64,000 nucleotides of DNA, taken from NCBI GenBank assembly GCA_019638455.1, contig JAHBTU010000002.1, positions 1,088,501 to 1,152,500 on the forward strand, read 5' to 3'. Source of the stretch: Saprospiraceae bacterium. GTDB taxonomy: Bacteria; Bacteroidota; Bacteroidia; Chitinophagales; Saprospiraceae. A program made the translations under genes and the position numbers. Below the pieces are notes generated by a model. It saw only the letters and a program-made list of their open reading frames with translations, was not told where the DNA came from and made no database searches. This document shows positions 34,825-44,595 of the stretch, piece after piece. Positions within the stretch are counted from its first letter, which is position 1. Every line of letters begins with the position of its first letter.

Positions 34825-35577
34825 ATGGAGTTTCTCAAATCCCCTTTCCGCAACGAACAGCAGTTCCGACTTTTCGCCATGCTTGCGCTGGCTTCGTTTT
34901 TCTGCGGCTTGCTGGTGGCTGGTCGCGCTTACATCATTCGGCACGATTTGACGCACGTCAACACGTTGAAAGATTTGTACTGGTTTCGAGCGCCCACGTT
35001 TTTTTTCCTGCTGTGGAATTTGTTTTTGGCTTGGGTTCCCTACCTCGCGGCGCTGAAAGTGGAGCGATTGCAAAGGCTTGGAAGCAGTCGTTTTTTATTG
35101 TGGCTTGGGCTAGTCGTTTGGTTGGCTTTTTTGCCCAACGCGCCTTACATCATCACTGATTTTATCCATTTGCGCCACCGCCCGCCAGTGCCATTCTGGT
35201 ATGATTTGTTCTTGTTTTTCACGACAGCCAGTTTGGGGCTGATACTCGGCCTGCTTTCGCTCTATGAAATTCACCTCGTTTTGAAACGGTGGTTTTCAAA
35301 AACCTTTGCTCAATTGTTGATTTTGTCGGCCATCGGTCTTTGCGGATTCGGTGTGTGGCTGGGGCGTTTCCAACGCTGGAACTCTTGGGACATCGTGACG
35401 CGCCCAGATGCGCTGTTGCTCGACATCGCCAACACGCTCACCACTCGCCATGCACTCGTGCACGCTGTGGGTATATCAGCCTTGTTGTCGGGAATTTTGC
35501 TCATGGGGTATGGTTTGCTCACGGTCATGCTTGACGATAGTAAGACCTACTCTGGCAAACCCCGGCCCATGAAGTGA
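34825..35577 (+). CDS. DUF1361 membrane protein
   Basis: The protein is 250 residues. Seven hydrophobic segments are spread along its length. The segment WLAFLPNAPYIITDFIHLRH and the WYDLFLFFTTASLGLILGLL helix are the recognisable core of DUF1361, a widespread inner-membrane family of unknown role. It starts at MEFLKSPFRNEQQFRLFAML. It ends 3 bp before the stop of the convergent gene at 35581. Confidence 0.85.
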   Translation: MEFLKSPFRNEQQFRLFAMLALASFFCGLLVAGRAYIIRHDLTHVNTLKDLYWFRAPTFFFLLWNLFLAWVPYLAALKVERLQRLGSSRFLLWLGLVVWLAFLPNAPYIITDFIHLRHRPPVPFWYDLFLFFTTASLGLILGLLSLYEIHLVLKRWFSKTFAQLLILSAIGLCGFGVWLGRFQRWNSWDIVTRPDALLLDIANTLTTRHALVHAVGISALLSGILLMGYGLLTVMLDDSKTYSGKPRPMK

Positions 35578-35580
35578 GGC

Positions 35581-36645
35581 CTACCACACATTCAGCACTT
35601 CGGGCTGCTCTTTGTAGAGCTCTTTCACCGCAGGCACGAGCCATTCGCCGCCGAAGGTGACGGTGTGGTGGTGGGAAAAATAGATTATCCACGCTGCGCT
35701 GGCGTCGAACACCACGCCTTCGTAAACACCTTTGAAGATGGATTCCGGCACGATTTCAAAAAGCCCCTCCTCACAATCGAGCATATAGAGCGGTGCCTCA
35801 TAACGCTGGCGAATCATCTGGATGACTTGTTGCGTCTTTTCCTCCGCCATTCCGTTGAGAAAAACAACTTGGGTGGGGGAAGCATCGGTGAGCGGGTTCC
35901 AAAAATTGGAATCAAAATTCCATTTTTCCTTCAAAATGCGACGCAAGAGGGCTGCTTGCTCTCCGCGGACACGCTTGGGGGCAGCCCCATTGAGCACTGG
36001 CTCTGGCTGGAGCGGGTCGCCGGGGAAAAGCACGGGCAATTCGTGAGCGATGGTGCGGGCCGATTTTTCCACCACGCGGAAGAGGGAGCGCAGATATTCC
36101 GGCACGTTGGGGTCAATTGGAATATGCACCTGTTTTTCGCGGCGACCGATATGGATGTCGAGGAGAAATTGCACGGGTGCGGCGGCGGCGATGCGCTCCA
36201 CCGTTTCGAGTGCCAAATCCGAGTTGAAAATGGTGAAATAATAGAGGTAATTGCCGGAAAAACGGTCGTTGCCGCGCGGGATGCCGTTGCAATGCGTCTC
36301 CAACGCTTCCTGAATCGGGTCGAGATAGCCCGCTGTGAGGTCGTCGTACCATGGCGCTCCAGCAGGATAGCCATGCCAACGGCGCATCTGAAAATGAAGC
36401 GTGAGCACCAGCACTTCCTGAGGGGCGGGTTTGCGCCAGCCTTGTGCCTGCCACTCGGCTCCCGCCGCACGGAGGGCTGCTTGAGGGTCGGTTTCTGGAG
36501 CAAGGGAAGCGACTTCCTCTTTTTCAGGGGGCAAGCCACACACGCCAGTATCGGTGCGGAGCACGCTCCCCGATTCGGCGGTCAGACGGACATAGTGCCA
36601 ACGGCCTCCGTACTGCTGATAAAGGATTAGTCGGTACAAATTCAT
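35581..36645 (-). CDS. uncharacterised 354-residue protein
   Basis: The start is the Met at 36645 (MNLYRLILYQQYGGRWHYVR); an in-frame Met six residues earlier is weaker. The protein has no signal peptide and no membrane helix. It contains LVLTLHFQMRRWHGYPAG, HIPIDPNVPEYLRSLF and WIIYFSHHHTVTFGGEWLVP. The last ~80 residues look alpha/beta and read like a nuclease- or sensor-type domain, but no catalytic motif is convincing. Codon use matches the neighbours. Family not recognised. Confidence 0.7.
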   Translation of the reverse strand: MNLYRLILYQQYGGRWHYVRLTAESGSVLRTDTGVCGLPPEKEEVASLAPETDPQAALRAAGAEWQAQGWRKPAPQEVLVLTLHFQMRRWHGYPAGAPWYDDLTAGYLDPIQEALETHCNGIPRGNDRFSGNYLYYFTIFNSDLALETVERIAAAAPVQFLLDIHIGRREKQVHIPIDPNVPEYLRSLFRVVEKSARTIAHELPVLFPGDPLQPEPVLNGAAPKRVRGEQAALLRRILKEKWNFDSNFWNPLTDASPTQVVFLNGMAEEKTQQVIQMIRQRYEAPLYMLDCEEGLFEIVPESIFKGVYEGVVFDASAAWIIYFSHHHTVTFGGEWLVPAVKELYKEQPEVLNVW

Positions 36646-36763
36646 GGGGAAAAGGTAACGCATTCGCGGTAATCTGGAGAAATTATATCAATAATGGAAA
36701 GAAAAGTTCGTGCCAGTAATTGAAAATGAAAGATAAATGACCTAATGCTCCCACTCCCCAATC

Positions 36764-37123
36764 TCACTCGCTTTCCTCTTCTTTCTCCGACTGAAATATG
36801 TGCCGAAACCGACTCGGCAACAACCTGAACTTCTGCCCCAGCCATTTTTCCAAAGTCAGCGCCACCAGCGCGTAGCCTTCCGTGACACCCGGCATGGGTA
36901 CCACCACGATGACAAAAAACGGCAGGAACCGGGGGATGTCCTTCAACTGCTCGATGGCCGCCCGCAATTCTTCAGGTGTGGGATGGCGGTGCGCCGGGGT
37001 GAGCCGCAGCTTGCCTGAGCCGTGCCGGGCGAAGGTCTTGAGCATAAGGGTCGTCTCTTTGCCTTCCATGACGAGCGCCCAGAGCAGGCGTTGTGGGAGA
37101 CGGGTTATTTCGCGGAGTTTCAT
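36764..37123 (-). CDS. small LETM1-like protein
   Basis: The protein is 119 residues from the Met at 37123 (MKLREITRLPQRLLWALVME). The upstream extension runs into REP sequence and is not used. The segment LKDIPRFLPFFVIVVVPMPG followed by TEGYALVALTLEKWLG and LLPSRFRHIF matches the membrane-proximal part of LETM1-type proteins, with one strong membrane helix. It probably sits in the inner membrane. Bacterial members have no proven role. The start codon is only 17 bp from the first REP palindrome. Confidence 0.7.
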   Translation of the reverse strand: MKLREITRLPQRLLWALVMEGKETTLMLKTFARHGSGKLRLTPAHRHPTPEELRAAIEQLKDIPRFLPFFVIVVVPMPGVTEGYALVALTLEKWLGQKFRLLPSRFRHIFQSEKEEESE

Positions 37124-37139
37124 AGCGGCACAAAGGTAA

Positions 37140-37472
37140 CGCCAACTTTCAGTTGGCGAGCCACGCACGATGTCGCCCAGTAACGCCAACTTTCAGTTGG
37201 CGAGCCACGCACGATGTCGCCAACTGAAAGTTGGCGTTACTATCTTTACCGCCGCCATGACAACTTTCAGTTGGCGAGCCACGCACGATGCCGCCCAGTA
37301 ACGCCAACTTTCAGTTGGCGAACCACGCACGATGTCGCCAACTGAAAGTTGGCGTTACTATCTTTACCGCCGCCATGACAACTTTCAGTTGGCGAGCCAC
37401 GCACGATGCCGCCCAGTAACGCCAACTTTCAGTTGGCGAACCACGCACGATGTCGCCAACTAAAAGTTGGCG
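37140..37472. repeat. REP array 1, nine copies of a 19-bp palindrome
   Basis: The unit CGCCAACTTTCAGTTGGCG (two 8-bp arms, TTC loop) occurs at 37140, 37184, 37218 (inverted), ~37259 (partial), 37302, 37336 (inverted), ~37377 (partial), 37420 and 37454 (inverted). Units are joined by a constant AGCCACGCACGATG-type linker and form head-to-head pairs, as in REPINs. Confidence 0.95.
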
Positions 37473-37484
37473 TTACTAAAAACA

Positions 37485-38111
37485 ATGGATAAAGTTTATT
37501 ATGAACGCAACTTGCCGCACTGGCATCCGCCGGGGGCTACGTTTTTTCTGACGTACCGGCTCGCTGGCTCGATACCGCTTGCTGTGTTGCGACAGATGAA
37601 AGAAGACAGCGACGAAGAAATGATACAGGCGGAAAAAACCTTGCAAGGAGTGGCTTTGGAGGCGAAGCGGTACGAAATTCAGCGGCGGTTTTTCGGCCAG
37701 TACGACGATGCGTTAGACACCAACCCCAATGGTCCTTACTGGCTTCGGGAATCTGCTATAGCGGAGTTGGTCATCGAGTCATTGCGGTTTTGTGCTGAAA
37801 AACACTTCCACTTGTGGGCGTTTTGTATCATGCCCAACCATGTCCATGTGCTGCTCAAACACAACCCGGAGGCACTGTTGATGAGTAAGATTTTGCAAAG
37901 TCACAAAGGGTTTACAGGGCAAGTGGCCAATAAACTGCTGGGCAGAAACGGCAAGTTTTGGCACCGTGAAACGTATGACCATGTTGTGCGCGACCCAAAT
38001 GAATTTGACCGGATTGCGAGGTATATCCTCAACAATCCGGTCAAAGCAAAATTAGTCGAAAAATGGGAGGATTGGCCTTATTCCTACGCGCATCCCGAAC
38101 TGTGGTCGTAA
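37485..38111 (+). CDS. REP-associated tyrosine transposase (RAYT), Y1/HUH superfamily
   Basis: The protein is 208 residues from the ATG at 37485 (MDKVYYERNLPHWHPPGATF). The HUH metal motif is IMPNHVHVLLK, and the nucleophile Tyr is in HRETYDHVVRDPNEFDRIA; NPVKAKLVEKWEDWPYSY is the usual RAYT tail. The enzyme should nick single-stranded DNA at REP hairpins and move them. It sits exactly between REP arrays 1 and 2, starting 12 bp after one and ending at the other. It has no IS200-type end sequences of its own, as expected for a domesticated RAYT. Confidence 0.93.
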   Translation: MDKVYYERNLPHWHPPGATFFLTYRLAGSIPLAVLRQMKEDSDEEMIQAEKTLQGVALEAKRYEIQRRFFGQYDDALDTNPNGPYWLRESAIAELVIESLRFCAEKHFHLWAFCIMPNHVHVLLKHNPEALLMSKILQSHKGFTGQVANKLLGRNGKFWHRETYDHVVRDPNEFDRIARYILNNPVKAKLVEKWEDWPYSYAHPELWS

Positions 38112-38341
38112 CGCCAACTTTCAGTTGGCGAGCCACACGCGATGCCGCCCCAGTAACGCCAACTTTCAGTTGGCGAGCCACGCACGATGCCGCCCAGTAA
38201 CGCCAACTTTCAGTTGGCGAGCCACGCACGATGCCGCCCAGTAACGCCAACTTTCAGTTGGCGAGCCACGCACGATGTCGCCCAGTAACGCCAACTTTCA
38301 GTTGGCGAGCCACGCACGATGTCGCCAACTGAAAGTTGGCG
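38112..38341. repeat. REP array 2, six copies
   Basis: The same 19-bp palindrome at 38112, 38157, 38201, 38245, 38289 (direct, 44-45-bp period) and 38323 (inverted). The array ends 35 bp before the start codon of the NACHT gene, so it is in that gene's upstream region. Confidence 0.95.
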
Positions 38342-39874
38342 TTACCTTTGCCACTGTTACCAACCCACAGACGCTTATGCAAGACATCCAACTCGCCATC
38401 GAACTCGGCGTTGACCTGATGAAAGATATCGTGGCTGCCGGGTATTCGTTTTTGAAAGAGAAAAACAAAGAACGAGATTTTTTTGGCGCGGCGACGAAGA
38501 AATACGTCGGTGGACTGCTGGAGCGCAACAGCACCGTCAAAGTGCTGACCATGCGCGAGCCGCAGCCTTTGGAAAAACTCTACGTCCGCGCCAACATCCT
38601 GAAAGACAAAATCACGGCAGAATTGGGCCTTAGCGCCGAAGAGTTGGAAAAATTCCACGACCTCGACCGCCGTGCATTTGGCAAAATCGCCGAAACGGTG
38701 GACGGCGAACTCATTGTGAATCAACTCAAACGCTTCATCGTGCTGGGCAAGCCGGGCGCAGGCAAAACGACCTACCTGCGCTACCTGACGCTGATGATGC
38801 TCCAGCCGCTCAGCCAAATCGAGCGGCGCAAACTGCCGATTTTCGTGACCTTGCGCGAATGGGCCGACAAGAAAAAGCCTTTGATGGATTTCATCGTGGA
38901 GCAGTTCAGTATCTGCGGTTTCGATGAAGCACAGCCATTTGTGGAGCGGGTGCTGACCAACGGCGACTGCATCGTGTTGTTCGACGGTTTGGACGAGGTG
39001 AGTCAGGAAGCCAACCAGAGCGGCATTATTCAGGAAATAAAAGATTTTTCAGACAAATACAGTGAAAACCAGTTTGTTATCAGTTGCCGCGTGGCGGCGT
39101 ACAACCGTTGGTTTGAGCGGTTCACCGATGTGGAAATGGCCGATTTCAACGAGGAACAAATCGAGAAGTTCATCCAAAACTGGTTTCATGCCGAGCCGAA
39201 AGTCGGGCAGGAATGTTGGCAAAAACTCCAAAATAGCCCCCAACTCAAAGAATTGGCTTCCGTGCCGCTGTTGCTGACTTTGCTCTGTATCGTGTACAAC
39301 CGCAGCAACAATTTCCCGCTCAATCGCGCCAATCTCTATGAGGAAGCGATTGACGCCCTGCTCCGCGACTGGGACGCTTCGCGCCGCATCACCCGCGACG
39401 AAGTGTATCGGCAACTTTCCATCACCCGCAAGAAATCCATGTTCGCCCGCATCGCCTGGGGGACGTTCACGGAGAATATGTACTTCGTGCCGGAGCGTAT
39501 TCTGACCAAACAGATTGAAAAATACATCGAACACCTGCCCGGTTTCAAACCCGAAGAATTGGACGTGGACAGTCACGCCGTGTTGAAATCCATCGAAGCC
39601 CAGCACTGGATTTTTATAGAGAGAGCAAAGAAAGTACACTCCTTCGCGCACCTGACTTTTCAGGAATATTTCACCGCCAAGTATATTGTGGACAACGCAC
39701 GGGAAGGAACTTTGGAAACGCTTGTGAATGAGCATCTCTACGACGACAAATGGAAGGAGGTGTTTTTGCTGGTGGCAGGGATGTTGGATAGTGCGGATGA
39801 GTTATTATGGAGTATGTTGGATAAAAGCAATGAATTAAAAGAATTTGGGTAGTGTAATTAATTGGGTGGTTCAA

Positions 39875-39882
39875 TATCTTTG
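39875..39882 (+). promoter_or_regulatory. possible -7 box of the IS1 transposase
   Basis: TATCTTTG (TAnnTTTG) lies 18 bp before the insA ATG. No well-spaced -33 TTTG is present, so support is partial. Confidence 0.4.
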
Positions 39883-39899
39883 TGTCAAATTTTTTTGTC

Positions 39900-40166
39900 A
39901 TGGTAACAGAACATAAATGCTGTCACAAATGCGGCTCCGAGCACATCGTCAAAAATGGTTCGAATAGTTCGGGAAACCCCAAGTACAAATGCAAGGCATG
40001 TGGTTTTGGCGGGGTCTTCCAAACGGTTCGTAAAAGCGAGGAGTTCAAAGAATTGGTCGTCAAGGCGGCTCAAGAACGCAGTTCGTCACGGGGGCTTGCC
40101 AGAACCTTTGGCATCAGCCACCAAACTGCCCTTAGGTGGATTAAAAAAAGCCCAATCCCTGCCTGA
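39900..40166 (+). CDS. insA: IS1 InsA-type protein
   Basis: The protein is 88 residues. An N-terminal zinc finger (CHKCGSEHIVKNG, then YKCKACG) is followed by a helix-turn-helix (GLARTFGISHQTALRWIKKS). It binds the IS ends and precedes the catalytic frame. At TTAAAAAAAG (40141-40150) the catalytic frame is +1 relative to this one. Confidence 0.9.
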   Translation: MVTEHKCCHKCGSEHIVKNGSNSSGNPKYKCKACGFGGVFQTVRKSEEFKELVVKAAQERSSSRGLARTFGISHQTALRWIKKSPIPA

Positions 40167-40611
40167 CATCGTGACCACCTTGCTCCCAGCCAAGAAGAAT
40201 GATGCGCTTGAACTGGACGAACTGTGGTCTTTTGTGTATGAAAAAGCACAAAAACGATGGGTTTGGATAGCGCTTTGTAGACGGACGAGGCAAATCGTTT
40301 CTTTTTTTATCGGAGACAGAAGCGAGAAAACCTGCCGTAGTTTTTGGAACTTGATCCCCAAAAAATATCGAAAATGCAGGTCGTTCAGCGACTTTTGGGA
40401 GACCTACTCCAAGGTCATTGATACGGGCAAGCATCAATTAGTCGGCAAGGAGTCGGGCGAAACATCCCATGTCGAACGATGGAACAATACCCTGCGCCAG
40501 CGGATATGTCGCTTTGTCAGAAAAACCCTCTCTTTCTCAAAGAGCGATGAAATGCATGAACTCTATTTGCACTTGTTCATTTTCAACTACAACGTATCAC
40601 TCATAAAATGA
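40141..40611 (+). CDS. insB: IS1 InsB-type catalytic part of the transposase
   Basis: The frame is open from 39955, but family-like sequence starts at the A7 tract: LKKAQSLPDIV, then LELDELWSFVYEKAQKRWVW (first acidic residues), FFIGDRSEKTCRSFW, and SHVERWNNTLRQRICRFVRK with the final Glu. It has no good start of its own and should be made as a fusion with InsA. Loss of one A by transcript slippage at the A7 run would join the frames. Confidence 0.88.
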   Translation, partial: LKKAQSLPDIVTTLLPAKKNDALELDELWSFVYEKAQKRWVWIALCRRTRQIVSFFIGDRSEKTCRSFWNLIPKKYRKCRSFSDFWETYSKVIDTGKHQLVGKESGETSHVERWNNTLRQRICRFVRKTLSFSKSDEMHELYLHLFIFNYNVSLIK

Positions 40612-41150
40612 CACTACCAGAATTTGCAGCACTAAATGAATTATTAGTTATAGCTGACGAATCTTTATTGCCAATTCAAAATGTTTATTCGTCTGTTGTT
40701 AGGCGATCTGTTGCAATTGCATTCTCAGCAAGTACCGAATCTGCTGCTGATCATCATTTAGAACTAAGTTTTTTGGCGAGTATTTCGCATGATTTCTCGG
40801 ATAGCGACGAATGGGGTTCAGTTGAGATTGTCTATGATTCAATCCACTGCAGCCTTGATATTGCCTCTATTATTGATAAAAACTTCAAAGAAAGCACAGA
40901 GCACATCTTTGCTCGTATTCATGTAAGATTTAGTGGTAATACTCTTGACAGCATAGGCTTGAATACTGTAAAAACTCGCGCCTTCTCAGAAAATTTTAAT
41001 CCTAGCATTGAAGATGCTAAATTGATACTGAAATATTTAAAGAGTAATTTTTTAATTGTTCGATGCCTCCAATCAGCGACCAATATTTCCAAACCCGTCC
41101 GCGAAAAAATTCTGCACGAGATGCTGATGCCGAGAAAGGAAGAAGGGTAA

Positions 41151-41522
41151 CTACGCGAGCAGCAAGCCTTGAACCCGTGAAAAATGCTTGACATTCAGGG
41201 TTTTGACAGGAAGGTTGTTGACAAGGGCGGTGGCGGCGATGAAAATGTCGGTTGCTTCTATCATTTGCCCTCGGCTGCGGAGGTCGCGGAAGATTTCGCT
41301 GGCTTTTTCGGCTATTTCAGTTGTAAAAGGCAAAATGAGCAACCCTTGCAGTTCATAGCGCACAGAGGCCATTTTAGAAGCATTGGTTGCTCCGGCGAAC
41401 AGTTCATAAACGGTCACCGATGAGACATATCGCAGCCCCGTAGAAGAAAGTTTGAAGAGCGTAGTTTTCGATTTGTCCTTCGAACGCAAATGTTCGATGA
41501 ACAGGGTGGTGTCTATTACCAT
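41151..41522 (-). CDS. PIN-domain toxin, VapC type
   Basis: The protein is 123 residues. MVIDTTLFIEHLRSKD supplies the first Asp, VTVYELFAGA the Glu, and IEATDIFIAATALVNNLPVK the further Asp pair, followed by LNVKHFSRV. This is the four-acid PIN nuclease site, in place of the usual Asn after the first Asp a Thr. It should cut RNA (often tRNA) when free of its antitoxin. It overlaps the antitoxin gene by 7 bp and ends 1 bp after the NACHT gene remnant on the other strand. Confidence 0.92.
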   Translation of the reverse strand: MVIDTTLFIEHLRSKDKSKTTLFKLSSTGLRYVSSVTVYELFAGATNASKMASVRYELQGLLILPFTTEIAEKASEIFRDLRSRGQMIEATDIFIAATALVNNLPVKTLNVKHFSRVQGLLLA

Positions 41523-41743
41523 TCTTTGATTCTCCAGTTATTGAGAAGTTGGCGGGCTTCTTCGACGGGAGCGATGTCTTCGTCTGACCAGACACCAACT
41601 TTCAGCAGGTTTTCTCGATAAGCCTTGACATCAAATTTGGCTTTTTCTTTCTTCTTTTTAGAAACCAAAAAATCCAAGTAGTCAAGCAGTTGTTGCTTAG
41701 CATCTGCGTCCAAGAGTTCAAATTTTGAAAGCAATTCGCCCAT
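41516..41743 (-). CDS. antitoxin partner of the PIN toxin
   Basis: The protein is 75 residues: MGELLSKFELLDADAKQQLL followed by a Lys-rich turn and KVGVWSDEDIAPVEEARQLL. The C-terminal part should wrap the PIN active site. It is upstream of, and overlaps, the toxin gene by 7 bp, the usual type II arrangement. The N-terminus resembles short DNA-binding antitoxins of the DUF2281 kind found in Bacteroidota and Cyanobacteria. Confidence 0.85.
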   Translation of the reverse strand: MGELLSKFELLDADAKQQLLDYLDFLVSKKKKEKAKFDVKAYRENLLKVGVWSDEDIAPVEEARQLLNNWRIKEW

Positions 41744-41870
41744 GTTGCGAGAATTTTGAACTCAAAATTACAGATGTTTTCCGAAAAATAAAAAGCGGCT
41801 TGCCCGGCAAAACTGTCAGACAAGCCGTTTGTATCTACGGTACGGCGGATTTGTAAATCCGCCGTACCAT

Positions 41871-44522
41871 TTACACTTCCTCCAATTTCTTCGTCACCAC
41901 CTCTTTCCCGTTCATCTCCGACTTTCTGCCGAAAAGCAGGCCTGCGCCGTCGGCGTCTATGAGCACGGTGTCGCCTTTCACATAATCGCCCGCGAGCAGG
42001 TGTTTGGCGAGTTCGTTGATGAGGTCGCGCTGGAGCGTGCGCTTGAGCGGGCGCGCGCCGTACTGTGGGTCGAAACCATTGTCCACCAGCGTCTGGGCGG
42101 CGCTTTGGGTGAGTTCGATTTGCAATTCCTGCTTGGCCAGCATCTTGCGGACGTTTTTCAGGAGTATGTCGAGAATTTGCGCCATCTGGTCCTTGAGTAG
42201 CGGGTGGAACACCACCACCTCGTCAATGCGGTTCAAAAATTCGGGTCGCAAATTCATTTTGAGAGCGTCCATCACGGCGGCCTTGGCGGCCTCGAACACC
42301 TCGTGTTTGCGCTTATCGGGCATTTCGTCATAGTCCTCGAATGCCTCGCGGATTTGGTCGCTGGCGAGGTTGGAGGTCATGATGATGATGGTGTTTTTGA
42401 AGTTCGCGGTGCGGCCCTTGTTGTCCGTGAGGCGGCCATCGTCGAGCACTTGCAGGAGTATGTTGAAAGTGTCCGGGTGGGCTTTTTCAATTTCATCCAA
42501 CAGCACAATGGAATAGGGGCGACGGCGCACGGCTTCGGTAAGTTGGCCGCCTTCGTCGTAGCCGACGTAGCCGGGCGGTGCGCCCACGAGCCGCGACACG
42601 CTGTGTTTTTCCTGATACTCGCTCATGTCAATGCGTGTGATGGCCTTTTCGTCGTCGAAGAGGACATCGGCGAGGGCTTTGGCGAGTTCGGTTTTGCCCA
42701 CGCCCGTCGGGCCGCAGAAGATGAAGGAGCCGATGGGCTTGTCGGGGTCGCTGAGGCCCGCGCGGCTGCGACGGATGGCATCGGCGACGGCTTCCACCGC
42801 TTCGTCCTGACCGATGACGCGCTTGTGCATTTCGGCTTCGAGGTGGAGCAGGCGTTCTTTTTCGCCTTTGAGCATCTTGGCGACGGGGATGCCCGTCCAG
42901 CGTGCCACCACTTCGGCGATGTCGTTGGAGGTGACCGTTTGGGTGGTCATGCGGTTTTCGGGCGCGAGTTCGGCGAGTTTTTCCTCGGCGGCCTTGAGCA
43001 TGGCTTCCTGCGCCGGGATGTCTTGGTATTTGATGCGGCTGGCGACTTCCAGATTGCCTTCGCGCTCGGCGCGTTGATATTGCAGGTGTAGTTCCTCCAA
43101 CTTCTGTTTGCAATTCTGAATGGCCTCCACGATTTCTTTTTCCGACTGCCATTTTGCCCGCAAACTGTCGAGTTTTTCCTGCACGTCTTGTATTTGCTTG
43201 TTCATCGCCTCCAACTTGCGCTCGTCTTTTTCGCGCTTGATGGCCTCGCGCTCTATCTCCAACTGGCGCAACTGGCGGTCGAGTTTGTCCACCGCTTCCG
43301 GCACGGAGTCGAGTTCGAGGCGGAGTTTGGCGGCAGCCTCGTCTATGAGGTCAATCGCTTTGTCCGGCAATTTTCTTTCGGAAATGTAGCGGTGCGAGAG
43401 TTCGGCGGCAGACACGACGGCCTCATCGAGAATTTGCACTTTGTGGTAGTTCTCATATTTCTCGCGCAGGCCGCGCAGGATGGAGATGGTGTCTTCCATG
43501 CTTGGCTCGTCCACATAGACGGACTGGAAACGCCGCTCGAGGGCCTTGTCGCTCTCGAAGTATTTTTGGTATTCGTCGAGCGTGGTGGCGCCGATGGTGC
43601 GGAGTTCGCCGCGCGCGAGGGCGGGTTTCAGGATGTTGGCAGCGTCCATCGCGCCTTGCCCGCCGCCCGCTCCGACGAGGGTGTGGATTTCGTCAATAAA
43701 CAAAATGACCTGCTCATTGCTGTCAATGACCTCTTTGATGACGGCTTTCAGGCGCTCTTCAAATTCGCCTTTGTACTTCGCGCCAGCAATGAGGGCGGCC
43801 ATGTCGAGGCTAAAAATCTTTTTGCCTGCGAGGGTTTCGGGGATGTCATGGCGGACGATGCGCCAGGCGATGCCCTCGACAATGGCGGTTTTGCCCACGC
43901 CGGGGTCGCCGATGATGACGGGGTTGTTTTTCTTGCGGCGGCTGAGGATGTGCAGCACGCGGCGGATTTCCTCGTCGCGCCCGATGACGGGGTCGAGTTT
44001 GCCCGATTCGGCCAGTTCGGTGAGGTTGATGGCGTATTTCTGGAGGGCGTTATAGACCTGTTCGGTGGTTTGGTCGGTCACTTTGCGGCCTTTGCGGAGT
44101 TCCTTGACGGCGGCGGTGAGGGTTTCGAGTGTCGCGCCGTTTTCGCGGAGCAGCCGCGCGGTTTTGTCGTTGCCTTTGGCGATGCCGAGCAGCAAGAGTT
44201 CGAGCGAGATGTACTCATCGCCGAAATCTTTGAGCATGGCTTTGGCGGCGGCGACGGCTTTGTTGGCCTCGTTGGTGAGGTACTGCTTGTCGGCACCCTG
44301 CACTTTGGGGGTTTCCCACACGAGTTTGTCGAGGTCTTGCTCGAAGCGGCTCAAATTGACCCCCGCTTTTTTCAATAAAAAATCGGTGACGGAGTCGTCC
44401 ACTTCCAGCATTCCTTTCAAAAGGTGAGCGGTGTCCACGCTTTGTTGCTCGTAGCCGGCGGCAATTTGCTGGGCTTGGAGGATGGCCTCTTGGGCTTTGA
44501 TGGTGAAATTATCGTAAGTCAT
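41871..44522 (-). CDS. clpB: ATP-dependent disaggregase ClpB
   Basis: The protein is 883 residues from the Met at 44522 ([20 protein letters not shown]). The double Clp-N repeat (1-~145), NBD1 (Walker [30 protein letters not shown]), the coiled-coil middle domain (~400-520) and NBD2 ([32 protein letters not shown]) are all present, and the C-terminus ends KKLEEV. It rescues aggregated protein together with DnaK in the cytoplasm. A partial second copy lies at 53445-55569. Confidence 0.97.
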   Translation of the reverse strand: MTYDNFTIKAQEAILQAQQIAAGYEQQSVDTAHLLKGMLEVDDSVTDFLLKKAGVNLSRFEQDLDKLVWETPKVQGADKQYLTNEANKAVAAAKAMLKDFGDEYISLELLLLGIAKGNDKTARLLRENGATLETLTAAVKELRKGRKVTDQTTEQVYNALQKYAINLTELAESGKLDPVIGRDEEIRRVLHILSRRKKNNPVIIGDPGVGKTAIVEGIAWRIVRHDIPETLAGKKIFSLDMAALIAGAKYKGEFEERLKAVIKEVIDSNEQVILFIDEIHTLVGAGGGQGAMDAANILKPALARGELRTIGATTLDEYQKYFESDKALERRFQSVYVDEPSMEDTISILRGLREKYENYHKVQILDEAVVSAAELSHRYISERKLPDKAIDLIDEAAAKLRLELDSVPEAVDKLDRQLRQLEIEREAIKREKDERKLEAMNKQIQDVQEKLDSLRAKWQSEKEIVEAIQNCKQKLEELHLQYQRAEREGNLEVASRIKYQDIPAQEAMLKAAEEKLAELAPENRMTTQTVTSNDIAEVVARWTGIPVAKMLKGEKERLLHLEAEMHKRVIGQDEAVEAVADAIRRSRAGLSDPDKPIGSFIFCGPTGVGKTELAKALADVLFDDEKAITRIDMSEYQEKHSVSRLVGAPPGYVGYDEGGQLTEAVRRRPYSIVLLDEIEKAHPDTFNILLQVLDDGRLTDNKGRTANFKNTIIIMTSNLASDQIREAFEDYDEMPDKRKHEVFEAAKAAVMDALKMNLRPEFLNRIDEVVVFHPLLKDQMAQILDILLKNVRKMLAKQELQIELTQSAAQTLVDNGFDPQYGARPLKRTLQRDLINELAKHLLAGDYVKGDTVLIDADGAGLLFGRKSEMNGKEVVTKKLEEV

Positions 44523-44595
44523 TTTTGTTGGTGATGCGTTGAGTTGGTGATTTGTGGAGTTATTGACAAAAGTTGATGAGGGTTTATGAGGTTGA

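Larger units (their letters stand above)
39848..40618 (+). mobile_element. IS1-type insertion sequence, 771 bp, 8-bp target duplication
   Basis: Ends GGTAGTGTAATTAATT and, inverted, GGTAGTGTCATTTTA. AGAATTTG flanks it at 39840-39847 and 40619-40626. Length, two overlapping frames and duplication size are those of the IS1 family. The duplication is undecayed, so the insertion is recent. Confidence 0.95.
38377..41150 (+). pseudogene. NACHT NTPase gene split by an IS1-type insertion
   Basis: The start is ATG 38377 (MQDIQLAIELGVDLMKDIVA). The first part (38377-39847, ~490 codons) has P-loop LGKPGAGKTTYLRYL (residues ~123-137), Walker B CIVLFDGLDEVSQEA (~198-212), sensor VISCRVAAYNRW and a winged-helix/C-terminal region with HLTFQEYFTAKYI. 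The IS occupies 39848-40618 and the 8-bp AGAATTTG is duplicated on both sides. Joining 39847 to 40627 restores one frame (EFAALNELLVIAD) through 41150, giving a 664-residue protein. The C-terminal ~175 residues after the insertion are unlike known repeats. The ancestral protein resembles bacterial NLR-like NACHT proteins with antiphage or signalling roles. As it stands, a protein truncated after KEFG could still be made. Confidence 0.93.

Noticed and set aside
37142..37189. Upstream extension of the LETM1-like gene into the REP array
   Set aside because: The same peptide would be made by every REP copy (similar frames at 38041 and 38254), so it reflects the repeat rather than a real N-terminus.
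37140..38341. Possible CRISPR array
   Set aside because: The repeats are palindromes and the 25-bp linkers are the same in every unit, so there are no variable spacers; no cas genes are present. REP/RAYT explains it.
38377..39852. NACHT protein of 491 residues as a complete gene
   Set aside because: The stop lies inside the IS end, and the frame continues after the target duplication, so the gene is interrupted rather than short.
43188..44378. 396-codon plus-strand frame, repeated at 54632-55573
   Set aside because: Both are antisense to clpB sequence; the duplication of the frame only reflects the clpB duplication.
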